From Owenweeksia sp048267305 (lineage in GTDB: Bacteria; Bacteroidota; Bacteroidia; Flavobacteriales; Schleiferiaceae): 64,000 nucleotides of DNA. The notes under the pieces were generated by a model. The model was not told the origin of the DNA. It saw nothing but the letters and a program-made list of their open reading frames with translations, and did not search any database. Below are positions 8,642-17,494 of this stretch, in pieces; positions within the stretch are counted from its first letter, which is position 1, and each line of letters begins with the position of its first letter. The stretch is from assembly GCA_048267305.1 (NCBI GenBank), contig JBLWXT010000006.1, positions 1 through 64,000 of the forward strand. Direction: 5' to 3'. A program made the translations under genes and the position numbers.

Positions 8642-8953
8642 ATGAACAAAGTGCAAGTAATGATCGATCAGGAGCTGGATAAAAAGTTTTGGCATCACGT
8701 AAATGAGGGCAACAAAATGCCCCCACAAACAGCAGACAATATGCTGATTGCCTACGGGTACTTTAAACAGGGTACTATTGGAGACAATACTAATGAGCGC
8801 CCAACAGAGTCATCAAATGTTATAGAAACCTTTAAACACGATGCCTGGAAACGCCTAGAAGGTATGCCCATGGATGAAGCCAAGAAGAAGTACATAAAAA
8901 TGATACAGGAAATGATGGCCGAGTTTGAAGCTGCCAAGCAAAAAGCGAAGTAA
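8642..8953 (+). CDS. Acyl-CoA-binding protein
   Basis: A 103-residue acyl-CoA-binding protein (ACBP/DBI family), a four-helix cytosolic carrier for long-chain acyl-CoA. Family features visible: LIAYGYFKQGTIGD (the YxxYKQ-like segment of helix 2) and HDAWKRLEGMPMDEAKKKYI (the KWDAW-like and AxxxYI segments). It starts at ATG 8642, 5 bases after psd. An adjoining TTG at 8639 would add one residue. Being last in a phospholipid operon, it may supply acyl-CoA for membrane lipid synthesis (inference). Confidence 0.9.
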   Translation: MNKVQVMIDQELDKKFWHHVNEGNKMPPQTADNMLIAYGYFKQGTIGDNTNERPTESSNVIETFKHDAWKRLEGMPMDEAKKKYIKMIQEMMAEFEAAKQKAK

Positions 8954-8975
8954 TAATTTCCTCTTTCAAAACTTA

Positions 8976-8999
8976 CAAGCTCCTAATGGAGCTTTTTTT
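8976..8999 (+). terminator. Rho-independent terminator of the rsfS-to-ACBP operon
   Basis: AAGCTCC (8978-8984), loop TAAT, then GGAGCTT (8989-8995), followed by a run of T to 8999. The stem is perfect and sits 25 bases after the ACBP stop. Confidence 0.9.
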
Positions 9000-9052
9000 A
9001 TGACTATCACCCTGCTTTTAAATTTGTAATTCTTTTCTTTTAGATTTTGTGT

Positions 9053-9121
9053 GTTTACCTCTATCAATTAAAAGATGAAACGGGGAAAGTAATGCAGGTG
9101 GGGAAATTGGTAGCGGAGTAA
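9053..9121 (+). pseudogene. Fossil of a T9SS C-terminal sorting domain
   Basis: A frame with no proper start reads VYLYQLKDETGKVMQVGKLV and ends AE-stop at 9119-9121. This is the pattern of the last strands of a T9SS type A sorting domain (G-V-Y-x-Y-x-L ... G-K-x-x-G-K-L). A stop lies in frame at 9041-9043, and no larger coding region precedes it, because the ACBP terminator ends at 8999. I read it as the leftover 3' tip of a deleted T9SS cargo gene. The rest of the 180-base gap holds nothing else I can name. Confidence 0.55.
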
Positions 9122-9179
9122 AATTTTCTAATTGAAAATTCGAGGATTTGAAGATTAGTGTTCTTGGAAATTCGCAATT

Positions 9180-9881
9180 CTAACTTTCGTCTTTACTTAA
9201 AATTACCTCTACCCATTTCATTACCTGTTCCAACTGCTCTTCTCTGCTAAGTTCAGAATTATCCAACAGCAGGGCATCTTCGGCCTGCATGAGTGGACTG
9301 TCTTCGCGGTTGGTATCCATAAGGTCGCGCTGGCGAATGTTGGCTGCTACCTCAGCCCGGGTAATGTTATCTCCTCTTTCTAAAAGCTCGGAGTAGCGCC
9401 TGTTGGTGCGGATAGCTTCGCGGGCGGTAACAAATATTTTGAGTTCGGCATGAGGAAGCACTACAGTACCAATATCACGGCCATCCATGACCACGGCCTT
9501 TTGTTCGGCCATTTTCTTTTGCTGGGCCACCAAATGTTTTCTAACCTCAGACACGGCTGCAATGGCACTTACATGGCTTGCCACCAGCATATTTCTGATT
9601 TTAGACTCTACATTCTCACCGTTGAGGATAAGATCAGAAGCTCCACGCTTTGGGTTGTGATGAAACTCAAGATTGATATCGTCCAGTTTTTCGATTAACT
9701 CTGGTTTTACGGATTGTCCATCTATAAAGTTATGGCGAAGGGCATATAGCGTAACCCCTCTGTACATCGCTCCTGTATCAATATACCGATACCCCAGCTT
9801 GGCGGCTAACTCACGCGCCAGCGTACTTTTCCCTGTAGATGAATGACCGTCAATGGCAATGTTGATGGCTTGGTTTGGCAC
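9180..9881 (-). CDS. cmk: Cytidylate kinase
   Basis: Cmk phosphorylates CMP and dCMP. The 233-residue product has the P-loop DGHSSTGKST (residues 11-20) and the motifs YIDTGAMYRG, MDGRDIGTVVLP and RQRDLMDTNREDSPL typical of bacterial Cmk. The start is a GTG at 9881, directly next to the porQ stop codon (9882-9884), so translation is probably coupled. porQ-cmk adjacency is common in Bacteroidota. Confidence 0.95.
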   Translation of the reverse strand: MPNQAINIAIDGHSSTGKSTLARELAAKLGYRYIDTGAMYRGVTLYALRHNFIDGQSVKPELIEKLDDINLEFHHNPKRGASDLILNGENVESKIRNMLVASHVSAIAAVSEVRKHLVAQQKKMAEQKAVVMDGRDIGTVVLPHAELKIFVTAREAIRTNRRYSELLERGDNITRAEVAANIRQRDLMDTNREDSPLMQAEDALLLDNSELSREEQLEQVMKWVEVILSKDES

Positions 9882-10913
9882 TTACTTTTTCTTTTTGAAG
9901 TCGCCAAGATCGGTAATTATACTGAAGTGGTTGGCACCACCTGCCACATGATAGGCATTACGAGCATAATTTATTCTAAATCTTTTGGCTATGCGAATAC
10001 CCACACCGAATGAAAGTCCGGCTGAACTTCTCCGTGTATCCAATTTTAATTCATTGTTTCTGCGAAAGCTATAACCAATTTGAACATTAAAGGCTTTTGA
10101 GGGTGCAAACTCGGCAGCAACCACCACATGGCGCAATGCGTTATTCCATATAGAGGGCTCGTCCACTTCCACTTCTCCTGTAAGTTGGTTTACGGTTATA
10201 TTGTTAGGGTCATCATAGGTCAAATCCCAACGTTGTAGCTCTTCCAGCGTAAGCTGAATACGCAAGGGCAAATGCTCAAAGCGGTTGGAAATTCCTAACT
10301 GTAACTCAAACGGTAATGATTCCCTTTCTTCAAAATAGGGGTTAAACTGAAAGCCAATATTTTTGGCCACCAGAGCCATTACTATTCTTTTTTCGGGGAT
10401 TTGATAAGTAGCTGCCAGATCAAGCGCCATACCCGATGAACCATAAACATCGTACTTTGAGTTGATAAACTTAAGGTTAGCTCCCACGCTCCAGTTGGTA
10501 TCGATTTTTCGGGAGTATCCCAGTGTTATCGCCATATCGGTAGCCGAAAAAGTTCCTTCTCGAATGCCTATGGAGTTGGCACGGTCAAAATCTCCATAAC
10601 TCAAATACCGAATCCCGAGAGAAAAGGTACCTATGCTATCAAAATGCCTGGCATAACTCACATCGCCCAATACAATGTCGCTCAGGTAATCTACCATGCT
10701 TATGCTTACTTGCCCACTCATATCCTTATTGAGGAGCGAGGGGTTCCAAAAGGCAAAATTCAGATCAGCCTCTGGATTGGCAATGGCGTTACCACCTTGA
10801 GCAGCCACACGGGCCGAAGGCACTATATTCAGAAAATTATATACCGATTGACCACCAATTTGAGCGTGGAGCGAGCTGTAAGAAATAAATAACAGAGCTA
10901 GCAGTTTCTTCAT
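9882..10913 (-). CDS. porQ: Type IX secretion system protein PorQ
   Basis: A 343-residue outer-membrane barrel protein of the PorV/PorQ (FadL-like) type. After a signal peptide (LLALLFISYSSLHAQ) comes the PorQ-like opening GGQSVYNFLNIVPSARVAAQGG, shown here in part: SARVAAQGG followed by NPSLL. Amphipathic strands continue to the end. In characterised T9SS members PorQ is needed for secretion of sorting-domain cargo. I start at ATG 10913 (MKKLL), which leaves a normal signal peptide; the in-frame ATG at 10949 adds 12 atypical residues. It lies directly upstream of cmk. Confidence 0.85.
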   Translation of the reverse strand: MKKLLALLFISYSSLHAQIGGQSVYNFLNIVPSARVAAQGGNAIANPEADLNFAFWNPSLLNKDMSGQVSISMVDYLSDIVLGDVSYARHFDSIGTFSLGIRYLSYGDFDRANSIGIREGTFSATDMAITLGYSRKIDTNWSVGANLKFINSKYDVYGSSGMALDLAATYQIPEKRIVMALVAKNIGFQFNPYFEERESLPFELQLGISNRFEHLPLRIQLTLEELQRWDLTYDDPNNITVNQLTGEVEVDEPSIWNNALRHVVVAAEFAPSKAFNVQIGYSFRRNNELKLDTRRSSAGLSFGVGIRIAKRFRINYARNAYHVAGGANHFSIITDLGDFKKKK

Positions 10914-11050
10914 ACGTTGCGAAAATATGGTTTGAAACGCAGATTTCAAGGATTAATTACTTGCTCAGAAAAGTTGGAGGCTGTAAGCCTCAAGTTATAA
11001 GCCTGTAATATTCAAATCTTCAAATTCAATCGTCTGTTATTATTCTATTT

Positions 11051-13561
11051 CTACTTACCTCCCACTCCACCAATGGTTACAGGATTTCCTTCCCTCTTAA
11101 TCCCTGATTCTATATCAATGGCATTTTTGACCTTTTTATCGGTAAGCGCCAAATCAATAACCTGCATCATGGTATCAACATAGTGGAAGGTGAGCCCTTT
11201 CAGGTAGTCCTCGCGGATCTCCTCAATATTTTTACGGTTCTCAGAGCTCATTATAATCTCTTTAATACCGGCACGCTTAGCCGCGAGGATCTTCTCCTTA
11301 ACACCACCTACAGGCAGTACCTTACCGCGAAGTGTAATCTCCCCGGTCATGGCCAGGTTATTTTTAACCTGACGCTGGCTAAACAAAGAGGCCAGGGCTG
11401 TAAGTATCGTTATACCAGCTGAGGGGCCATCCTTAGGCGTTGCACCTTCAGGGAAGTGAATATTTACATCCCAACTATCAAAAACGCGATAATTGATATT
11501 AAAATCTTCCGCATGAGATTTAAGGTAAGCCATGGCAATAGTGGCAGACTCCTTCATCACATCACCCAGGTTACCGGTAATTGTAACTCTGCCTTTTCCT
11601 TTACTAAGGGATGATTCGATAAAAAGTATATCTCCACCAACTGGTGTCCAGGCGAGGCCTGTTACCACCCCGGCTATATCGTTACCCTGGTACTTGTCTT
11701 TATTAAAGCGCTCCGGCCCCAGTATATCCTCTATATGCTCAATCTTAAGCCTGGTATGGTACTCCTGCTCCATGGCTACATTTTTAGCCGCATAGCGGGT
11801 AAGTTTTGCAATTACTTTATCAAGACCACGCACTCCTGATTCTCGTGTGTAATTATCCACAACGTATTCAAGGGTTCTCTTATCTATGCTAAAGTCTTTA
11901 GGCTTTAGTCCGTGCTCTCTTAGCTGCTTAGGCAAAAGGTGTCTTTTGGCTATCTCCACCTTTTCTTCAACGGTATATCCGTTGATTTCAATAATCTCCA
12001 TCCTATCGCGTAAAGCGGGATGAATAGAACCTAAGTTATTGGCTGTGGCAATAAACATGATCTTGCTCAAATCATAGCCCAACTCAAGGTAGTTATCGTA
12101 AAACTCATTATTTTGCTCGGGATCCAGTACTTCCAACATAGCCGACTGCGGATCTCCATGGCCGCCACTGGTAAGCTTATCAATTTCATCAAGCACAAAA
12201 ACCGGGTTAGAGGTTTCTGCCTTTTTAATACTTTGAATTACACGGCCCGGCATGGCTCCTATGTAGGTTTTACGATGACCTCTAATTTCGGCTTCATCGC
12301 GCATACCCCCCAAAGACATACGTACATATTTACGACCAATGGCTTCGGCAATAGACTTCCCTAAACTGGTTTTACCTACTCCCGGAGGACCGTACAGGCA
12401 AAGAATCGGGGCTTTCATATCGCCTTTCAACTTCAATACAGCCAAGTGTTCAATAATGCGTTCCTTTACTTTTTCCAAACCGTAATGATCGCGATCCAAA
12501 ACCTTTTGAGCTTTTTTCAGGTCAAATGAATCCTTGGAATATTCGCCCCAGGGCAAGTCAAGTAAAAACTCAAGATAATTGCGTTGAATGCTAAATTCCG
12601 GAACCTGTGGATTTATACGCTGAAGTTTTTTCAGGTCTTTCTCAAAGGTTTCGGCTACCTCCTTACTCCATTTTTTGGTTTGCGCCTTGGCGCGCATTTC
12701 CTCAATTTCGGCCTCAGAGTTAGTACCACCAAGCTCCTCCTGTATCTGCTTCATTTGCTGGTGAAGGAAGTATTCGCGCTGTTGCTGATCAAACTCAACC
12801 TTAACCTTGCTTTGGATTTCATTTTTCATCTCCAGCATTTTGAATTCATCATGAAGATGTTTCAAAACCAGGTTAGCTCTTTCCTTCATATCGCGAATTT
12901 CGAGCAGGGCCTGCTTTTTATCCACATCAAGATTCATGTTGGATGAAATGAAGTTGAGTAAAAATGTATTACTCTCAATATTTTTCAAGGCAAAAGCTGC
13001 CTCGCTTGGGATGTTTGGCGACTCTTTAATAATCCTCAGAGCCATATCCTTTATAGACTCAATAAGCGCAGTAAATTTTTGTGTTTCCTTTTTTCCCTTG
13101 TTTTCAGCAATAATATTTACACGTGCCTTCATAAAAGGCTCCTCTTCTATTACCTCCTCAATTTCAAATCGCTTTTTTCCTTGAATGATCACAGTGGTAT
13201 TTCCATCCGGCATTTTAAACATGCGGATAATACGAGCCACCGTACCCACTCTAAAAATATCATCCTTTCCAGGCTCTTCGTTTTCGGCATCTACCTGGCT
13301 TACCACACCTATAAGTGCTTTATCCTTATTGGCCTGTTGTAAAAGTTTAATGGATTTATCGCGGCCGGCAGTAATGGGAATTACAACACCGGGAAACAAA
13401 ACTGTATTTCTTAATGGTAATAGTGGAAGGACCTCAGGAATTTCCTCCTTGTCCATGTTATCCTCGTCTTCGTTAGTCATTAATGGGATAAATTCGGTAT
13501 CCTCATTCATTACATTATCAAGTGACAAGCTGTCTATATCAAAAATTTCTTTGGATCTCAT
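11051..13561 (-). CDS. lon: ATP-dependent protease Lon
   Basis: An 836-residue LonA protease that degrades misfolded and regulatory proteins in the cytosol. Domains in order: N-terminal substrate-binding LON domain (from about residue 44, LPLLPLRNTVLFPG), coiled coil (about 220-290), AAA+ domain with Walker A GPPGVGKTS (391-399) and Walker B VFVLDEIDK, then the protease domain with catalytic Ser in PKDGPSAG (S714) and Lys in GGVKEK (K757). The acidic 40-residue N-terminal extension is typical of Bacteroidota. It is a single gene with 137 bases before the divergent-order porQ start region; no CIRCE-like heat-shock element was seen upstream. Confidence 0.97.
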   Translation of the reverse strand: MRSKEIFDIDSLSLDNVMNEDTEFIPLMTNEDEDNMDKEEIPEVLPLLPLRNTVLFPGVVIPITAGRDKSIKLLQQANKDKALIGVVSQVDAENEEPGKDDIFRVGTVARIIRMFKMPDGNTTVIIQGKKRFEIEEVIEEEPFMKARVNIIAENKGKKETQKFTALIESIKDMALRIIKESPNIPSEAAFALKNIESNTFLLNFISSNMNLDVDKKQALLEIRDMKERANLVLKHLHDEFKMLEMKNEIQSKVKVEFDQQQREYFLHQQMKQIQEELGGTNSEAEIEEMRAKAQTKKWSKEVAETFEKDLKKLQRINPQVPEFSIQRNYLEFLLDLPWGEYSKDSFDLKKAQKVLDRDHYGLEKVKERIIEHLAVLKLKGDMKAPILCLYGPPGVGKTSLGKSIAEAIGRKYVRMSLGGMRDEAEIRGHRKTYIGAMPGRVIQSIKKAETSNPVFVLDEIDKLTSGGHGDPQSAMLEVLDPEQNNEFYDNYLELGYDLSKIMFIATANNLGSIHPALRDRMEIIEINGYTVEEKVEIAKRHLLPKQLREHGLKPKDFSIDKRTLEYVVDNYTRESGVRGLDKVIAKLTRYAAKNVAMEQEYHTRLKIEHIEDILGPERFNKDKYQGNDIAGVVTGLAWTPVGGDILFIESSLSKGKGRVTITGNLGDVMKESATIAMAYLKSHAEDFNINYRVFDSWDVNIHFPEGATPKDGPSAGITILTALASLFSQRQVKNNLAMTGEITLRGKVLPVGGVKEKILAAKRAGIKEIIMSSENRKNIEEIREDYLKGLTFHYVDTMMQVIDLALTDKKVKNAIDIESGIKREGNPVTIGGVGGK

Positions 13562-13654
13562 CTAATTATTTTGAGCCATAATGTCACACACATGGCGTTT
13601 GTTTTCACTAGAGGCACATAGGGTCAATAGATATGCCAAAGGATAGTTTATGAC

Positions 13655-14815
13655 TTATCGCGATTGAGCTGTCAGATTGTATATATGCCGTAAAATGGCC
13701 TTTTCCTTTTCGTCAGGTTCCAGCCCTCTTCTGCTCATTACACGAGCTGCTGTATCAATAGCCTTTTGTAAGTTATAATCGGTAAAGCCTCCCGATCCGC
13801 CCCAACTATAGGATGGAATAAAATTTCGGGGGAAACCACCTCCGTATATATTGGCACTTACACCTACAACGGTACCTGTATTAAACATGGTATTAATTCC
13901 ACACTTGGAGTGATCTCCCATCATTAATCCACAAAACTGAAGTCCTGTACGCTCAAAACCTCCCTTGGGATAACTCCAGATTTTCACCTCATCATAATTG
14001 TTTTTGAGGTTTGAGTTATTGGTATCGGCTCCAAGGTTGCACCACTCACCAATAACCGAATTTCCCAAAAAACCATCGTGCCCCTTGTTGCTATAACCAA
14101 ATAATATGGAATTGTTTAGCTCTCCTCCCACCTTACTATGTGGTCCAACTGTAGTAGGCCCATAAATTTTGGCACCCAATTTTACTTGCGAATGCTCACA
14201 CAGAGCCAATCCACCGCGTATTACGCTACCCTCCAACACGGATGAATGCTTACCTAAATAAATAGGGCCGGTGGTAGTGTTAAAAACAGCACATTCGGCT
14301 TCCACTCCTTCTTCAACAAAAATGCGGTCGCCCAATATTGTATTAGTATTACTTAGTTTTTGAGAAGTACGTCCACGGGTTATTTCCTCAAAATCATATT
14401 CAAGCTCAGCACCATTCAAAGAAAATATCTTCCAGGGGCGATCTATAAAATTGAAATTGCCAACAAACTCCACTACTTCAGCATCGGTCCAGTTTTCAAA
14501 ATCTCCTGCCACACGCTGTGCCAAAACCAAATCCCCGGCTTTGAGTTGCTGGCCAGTGGAAAGCTTGTTAACTGCTTCTACTAAATTTTTATTAGGACAA
14601 ACAGCAGCGTTTAAAATCAGATTTTCCGAACCGCTGTTCATGGGGAATTTACCACTCAGGTAATCTTCCGTTTTCCACGAAAAACTTCCTGAAATAACAG
14701 CTTCCCATTTTTCGCGAATGGTTCTTATTCCTATACGGATTTCGGAAACAGGACGAGTAAAGGTAAATGGCAAGAGGTGGTCGCGCACCTCGGTATCAAA
14801 GAGTATAATGTTCAT
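13655..14815 (-). CDS. GlmU-like sugar nucleotidyltransferase / left-handed beta-helix protein
   Basis: A 386-residue protein of the Bacteroidota GlmU-like family. The N-terminal part starts NIILFDTEVRDHLLPFTFTRP, an NTP-transferase-like beginning that lacks the usual LAAGxGTRM loop. From about residue 170 there are hexapeptide repeats (left-handed beta helix) such as IYLGKHSSVLEGSVIRGG. The annotation is usually a putative sugar nucleotidyl transferase with an acyltransferase domain, perhaps for UDP-GlcNAc synthesis, but the altered loop makes the first activity uncertain. It stands alone between lon and rpmE2. Confidence 0.8.
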   Translation of the reverse strand: MNIILFDTEVRDHLLPFTFTRPVSEIRIGIRTIREKWEAVISGSFSWKTEDYLSGKFPMNSGSENLILNAAVCPNKNLVEAVNKLSTGQQLKAGDLVLAQRVAGDFENWTDAEVVEFVGNFNFIDRPWKIFSLNGAELEYDFEEITRGRTSQKLSNTNTILGDRIFVEEGVEAECAVFNTTTGPIYLGKHSSVLEGSVIRGGLALCEHSQVKLGAKIYGPTTVGPHSKVGGELNNSILFGYSNKGHDGFLGNSVIGEWCNLGADTNNSNLKNNYDEVKIWSYPKGGFERTGLQFCGLMMGDHSKCGINTMFNTGTVVGVSANIYGGGFPRNFIPSYSWGGSGGFTDYNLQKAIDTAARVMSRRGLEPDEKEKAILRHIYNLTAQSR

Positions 14816-14877
14816 ACAATAGATTTATGGGCTAAGGTAGTTTTAACAGATAAATGGACAGTAAGCTATTCGTCAAA

Positions 14878-14917
14878 AAACAAAAAACCCCGTTACGGGT
14901 AAACCGAAACGGGGCTG
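14878..14917 (-). terminator. Rho-independent terminator of rpmE2
   Basis: Read on the minus strand, CCCCGTT pairs with AACGGGG, with inner CGG/CCG pairing, and is followed by TTTTTTG. It lies 20 bases after the rpmE2 stop. Confidence 0.85.
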
Positions 14918-14936
14918 AAATATGTAGATTGGAAAT

Positions 14937-15191
14937 CTAGTCTTTTTTGAACTTGGCGTAACGAGTACGGAATTTATCCACACGGCCTGCAGAATCAACA
15001 AGTTTCATCTTACCGGTATAAAACGGGTGAGAAGCTGCAGAAATTTCAACTTTTACAAGAGGGTAAGTTTCACCATCCTTCTCAATAGTGTCTCTGGTTT
15101 CAACACATGAGCGTGTAATAATTTCATCACCGCTACCCATATCCTTAAATACTACAAAGCGGTAATTATCTGGGTGTATGCCTTTTTTCAT
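14937..15191 (-). CDS. rpmE2: 50S ribosomal protein L31, type B
   Basis: An 84-residue L31 of the B type. It opens MKKGIHPDNYRFVVFKD and contains SAASHPFYTGKMK and DKFRTRYAKFKK. Only one cysteine (SCVET) is present, so the zinc ribbon of type A L31 (four Cys) is absent and the protein is expected to be zinc-independent. The gene has its own promoter and terminator and is monocistronic. Confidence 0.96.
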   Translation of the reverse strand: MKKGIHPDNYRFVVFKDMGSGDEIITRSCVETRDTIEKDGETYPLVKVEISAASHPFYTGKMKLVDSAGRVDKFRTRYAKFKKD

Positions 15192-15240
15192 AATTCTGTT
15201 TCTTTGCGGCTAGGATTTTGCCCAACCTTTTTGAGGGCTG

Positions 15241-15271
15241 CAAATATATTGTAACAATATTAGTCTGGCAA
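15241..15271 (-). promoter_or_regulatory. Bacteroidota-type promoter of rpmE2
   Basis: On the minus strand, TTG (15271-15269) is followed by 20 bases and then TATATTTG (15248-15241), an exact fit to TTG-N(about 20)-TAnnTTTG. It leaves a leader of roughly 45 bases before the rpmE2 ATG. Confidence 0.75.
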
Positions 15272-15336
15272 CCTTTTTATTTCCCTTATTTCGCGGGATT
15301 AAAAATAATGGCGAAGCTAAGTCGTTTCACACAGGT

Positions 15337-16827
15337 ATGAAAAAAACATTTTTGCTTTTAGCACTGGCCACCATGGCTTTATATTCCTGCCGTAAGGATG
15401 TTCCAATAGCTTCCGGTGGTGTACAACTAAAATTCTCTACTGATACTGTTTTTCTCGATACAGTATTTAGATCAGTAGGCTCAAGCACCTACAACCTTAA
15501 GGTTTTTAATCCCACCGATGAAACCGTTATTATTGATGACATCCGCCTTGGCCGAAATCAAAGCAGCAAGTACAGAATCAATGTGGATGGCCAACCGGGC
15601 AATTCTCATAAAGCCGTTGAAATCCTTGCTAAGGATAGTATCCACATTTTCATTGAGGTTACCCTAACACAGCTGGGGTCTTTTCCGGGGTTTCTTTACA
15701 CGGATAGCATCATATTTAACAATAAGGGGACAGAACAAAATGTAAAACTTGTAACACTTGCACGTGATGCCTATTTCCATTATCCCACCAACTTTCTGGT
15801 TATTTCGGGCATTACTGTCCCCTACTCCATATTAAGTAACAATGTGGATTGGACAAAGCCACATGTTTTTTATGGATACGGTGTCATCGATGAAGAAGTC
15901 ACAATTCCTGGTGGATCGGAACTCTATTTCCACAACAATAGTGGCCTTTTGGTATTGAGTGATGGTGTTTTAAAAGTGGCAGAAAATGCATCTCCGGGTT
16001 TTGGCGATACCGTAACCTTTGCAGGCGATCGCCTTGAGCCGTTTTACGAAGACGCTCCCGGCCAATGGGGCGGTGTGCTTGGAGGTATCTATTTTGCTCA
16101 GGGCAGCAGCGGAAACCGCATCAATAATGCCTTAATAAAAAACGCAACAACGGCTATTCGTTTAGATAGCGTTGGAAATTCAGCCGACCAATTAACCATC
16201 ACCAACAGCTATATTATGAACTCCTCAAGAGTGGGTATTTATGGGGGGCATGGAAATGTAAAAGCTTATAATACGGTGGTGGCAAATTCAGGGCTACACT
16301 TGCTTTATGCCTTTGGTGGGAATTATGAATTTATACACTGCACTTTCGCCAACTTCTGGAATCAATCTACGCGAAGTACAGCCGGTGTTACTCTTAGCAA
16401 TTACCTCGATTTTCAAAATGAAGATGGAACCACCACACGAATTGTGCGTGACTTAAATAGCGCTTCTTTCGGCAACTGCCTTGTGGTTGGCAACAACAGA
16501 CAGGAGCTTGCCATATTAAAAGATGATGCAGGAACATTGAACTACGAATTCAGAAGTGCCATAATTGATATTGATGAAAGCGTTCCGCCTGCTGACAGAA
16601 GTTTTGACATCAACGACCCGCTTCTATTCAAAGAGAAAATCCTAATCAATAAAGACCCTGATTTTATAAATGTTGAAAGAAATCAATACGCATTGGACTC
16701 GCTTTCACAAGCTGTTGACCAGGGAAACCTTACCGATGGCCCCAAAGCCGGTTTTGAGGATATCAGAGGTGCAGGAAGAAGCTTTGGTGGGCAATACGAC
16801 CTAGGTGCTTTTGAAAGGCAGTATTAA
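15337..16827 (+). CDS. Lipoprotein with parallel beta-helix domain
   Basis: A 496-residue predicted lipoprotein. A signal peptide with lipobox ALYSC places the lipidated cysteine at residue 18. The N-terminal part (about 25-150) looks like an immunoglobulin-like fold (STYNLKVFNPTDETVII). From about 190 there are right-handed beta-helix features (AITNSYIMNSSRVGIYGG-like turns, IKNATTAIRL). The family is common and uncharacterised in Bacteroidota; the C-terminal DIRGAGR and QYDLGAFE motifs are typical of choice-of-anchor beta-helix proteins. It is probably displayed at the outer membrane. Its end overlaps the convergent barrel gene by 4 bases. Confidence 0.75.
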   Translation: MKKTFLLLALATMALYSCRKDVPIASGGVQLKFSTDTVFLDTVFRSVGSSTYNLKVFNPTDETVIIDDIRLGRNQSSKYRINVDGQPGNSHKAVEILAKDSIHIFIEVTLTQLGSFPGFLYTDSIIFNNKGTEQNVKLVTLARDAYFHYPTNFLVISGITVPYSILSNNVDWTKPHVFYGYGVIDEEVTIPGGSELYFHNNSGLLVLSDGVLKVAENASPGFGDTVTFAGDRLEPFYEDAPGQWGGVLGGIYFAQGSSGNRINNALIKNATTAIRLDSVGNSADQLTITNSYIMNSSRVGIYGGHGNVKAYNTVVANSGLHLLYAFGGNYEFIHCTFANFWNQSTRSTAGVTLSNYLDFQNEDGTTTRIVRDLNSASFGNCLVVGNNRQELAILKDDAGTLNYEFRSAIIDIDESVPPADRSFDINDPLLFKEKILINKDPDFINVERNQYALDSLSQAVDQGNLTDGPKAGFEDIRGAGRSFGGQYDLGAFERQY

Positions 16828-17492
16828 AAGAAAGCCCTACTAATACCTACATACACTCCACTATATACATCATTTTTACCGGAGGTAAAACCTTGTGTAA
16901 GTTCTATTCCATCAAGATCATCAGTACCTGAACCGTGATAGGTAATCCCCAGGGTTAATATGGAGTTATAGTTCAACCTGAACTTCATGCCGCCACCCAC
17001 AAAAAAGTTAATGCTATTATAGGCATCATTTCGGGGATTAACATTAGCTGGATACACTTCTGTAGATTCCGGCTCGGGATTGTAGGCCAAGAAGCCGGCA
17101 CCCGCCTGCACAAAAATGGTAAACTTTTTATCGTAATGATATTTTCCAAACCTAATAAGGCTCGCCTCCAGATATGGATTAGCCTGAAACATCTTCGTCT
17201 TTACCGATAGTCCTCTTTGCTGATTGCTGTGATTGGCATCGGCTGCGTACATCCAGCCATAGCTTGAGGTTATTCCCATAGCAAACCAATCGTTGAAATG
17301 CTTTTTACCAAAAACCATAAAATTGGGGCGCATTTCCGCAAGAATAGCATTGGTGCTGGTAGTGGTAGCGATGTCTCCCGCATAATTCATGGTGCCCGCA
17401 CCAAGGCCTAATTCATAGTAAGCCGTGCGCGACTGCGACAAAGCGCTAATGGTAAAAAGAGCTGTCAGGGTAATTGACAAAAAATACTTCAT
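16824..17492 (-). CDS. Outer-membrane beta-barrel protein (DUF6089-like)
   Basis: A 222-residue protein with signal peptide (FLSITLTALFTISALSQ) followed by alternating aromatic strands and a terminal phenylalanine (SRAFF), as in small outer-membrane barrels. The opening YYELGLGAGTMNYAGDI matches the DUF6089 group of Bacteroidota. No function is known. It starts 2 bases after the yaaA stop and is likely cotranscribed with it. Confidence 0.7.
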   Translation of the reverse strand: MKYFLSITLTALFTISALSQSRTAYYELGLGAGTMNYAGDIATTTSTNAILAEMRPNFMVFGKKHFNDWFAMGITSSYGWMYAADANHSNQQRGLSVKTKMFQANPYLEASLIRFGKYHYDKKFTIFVQAGAGFLAYNPEPESTEVYPANVNPRNDAYNSINFFVGGGMKFRLNYNSILTLGITYHGSGTDDLDGIELTQGFTSGKNDVYSGVYVGISRAFF

Positions 17493-17494
17493 AC

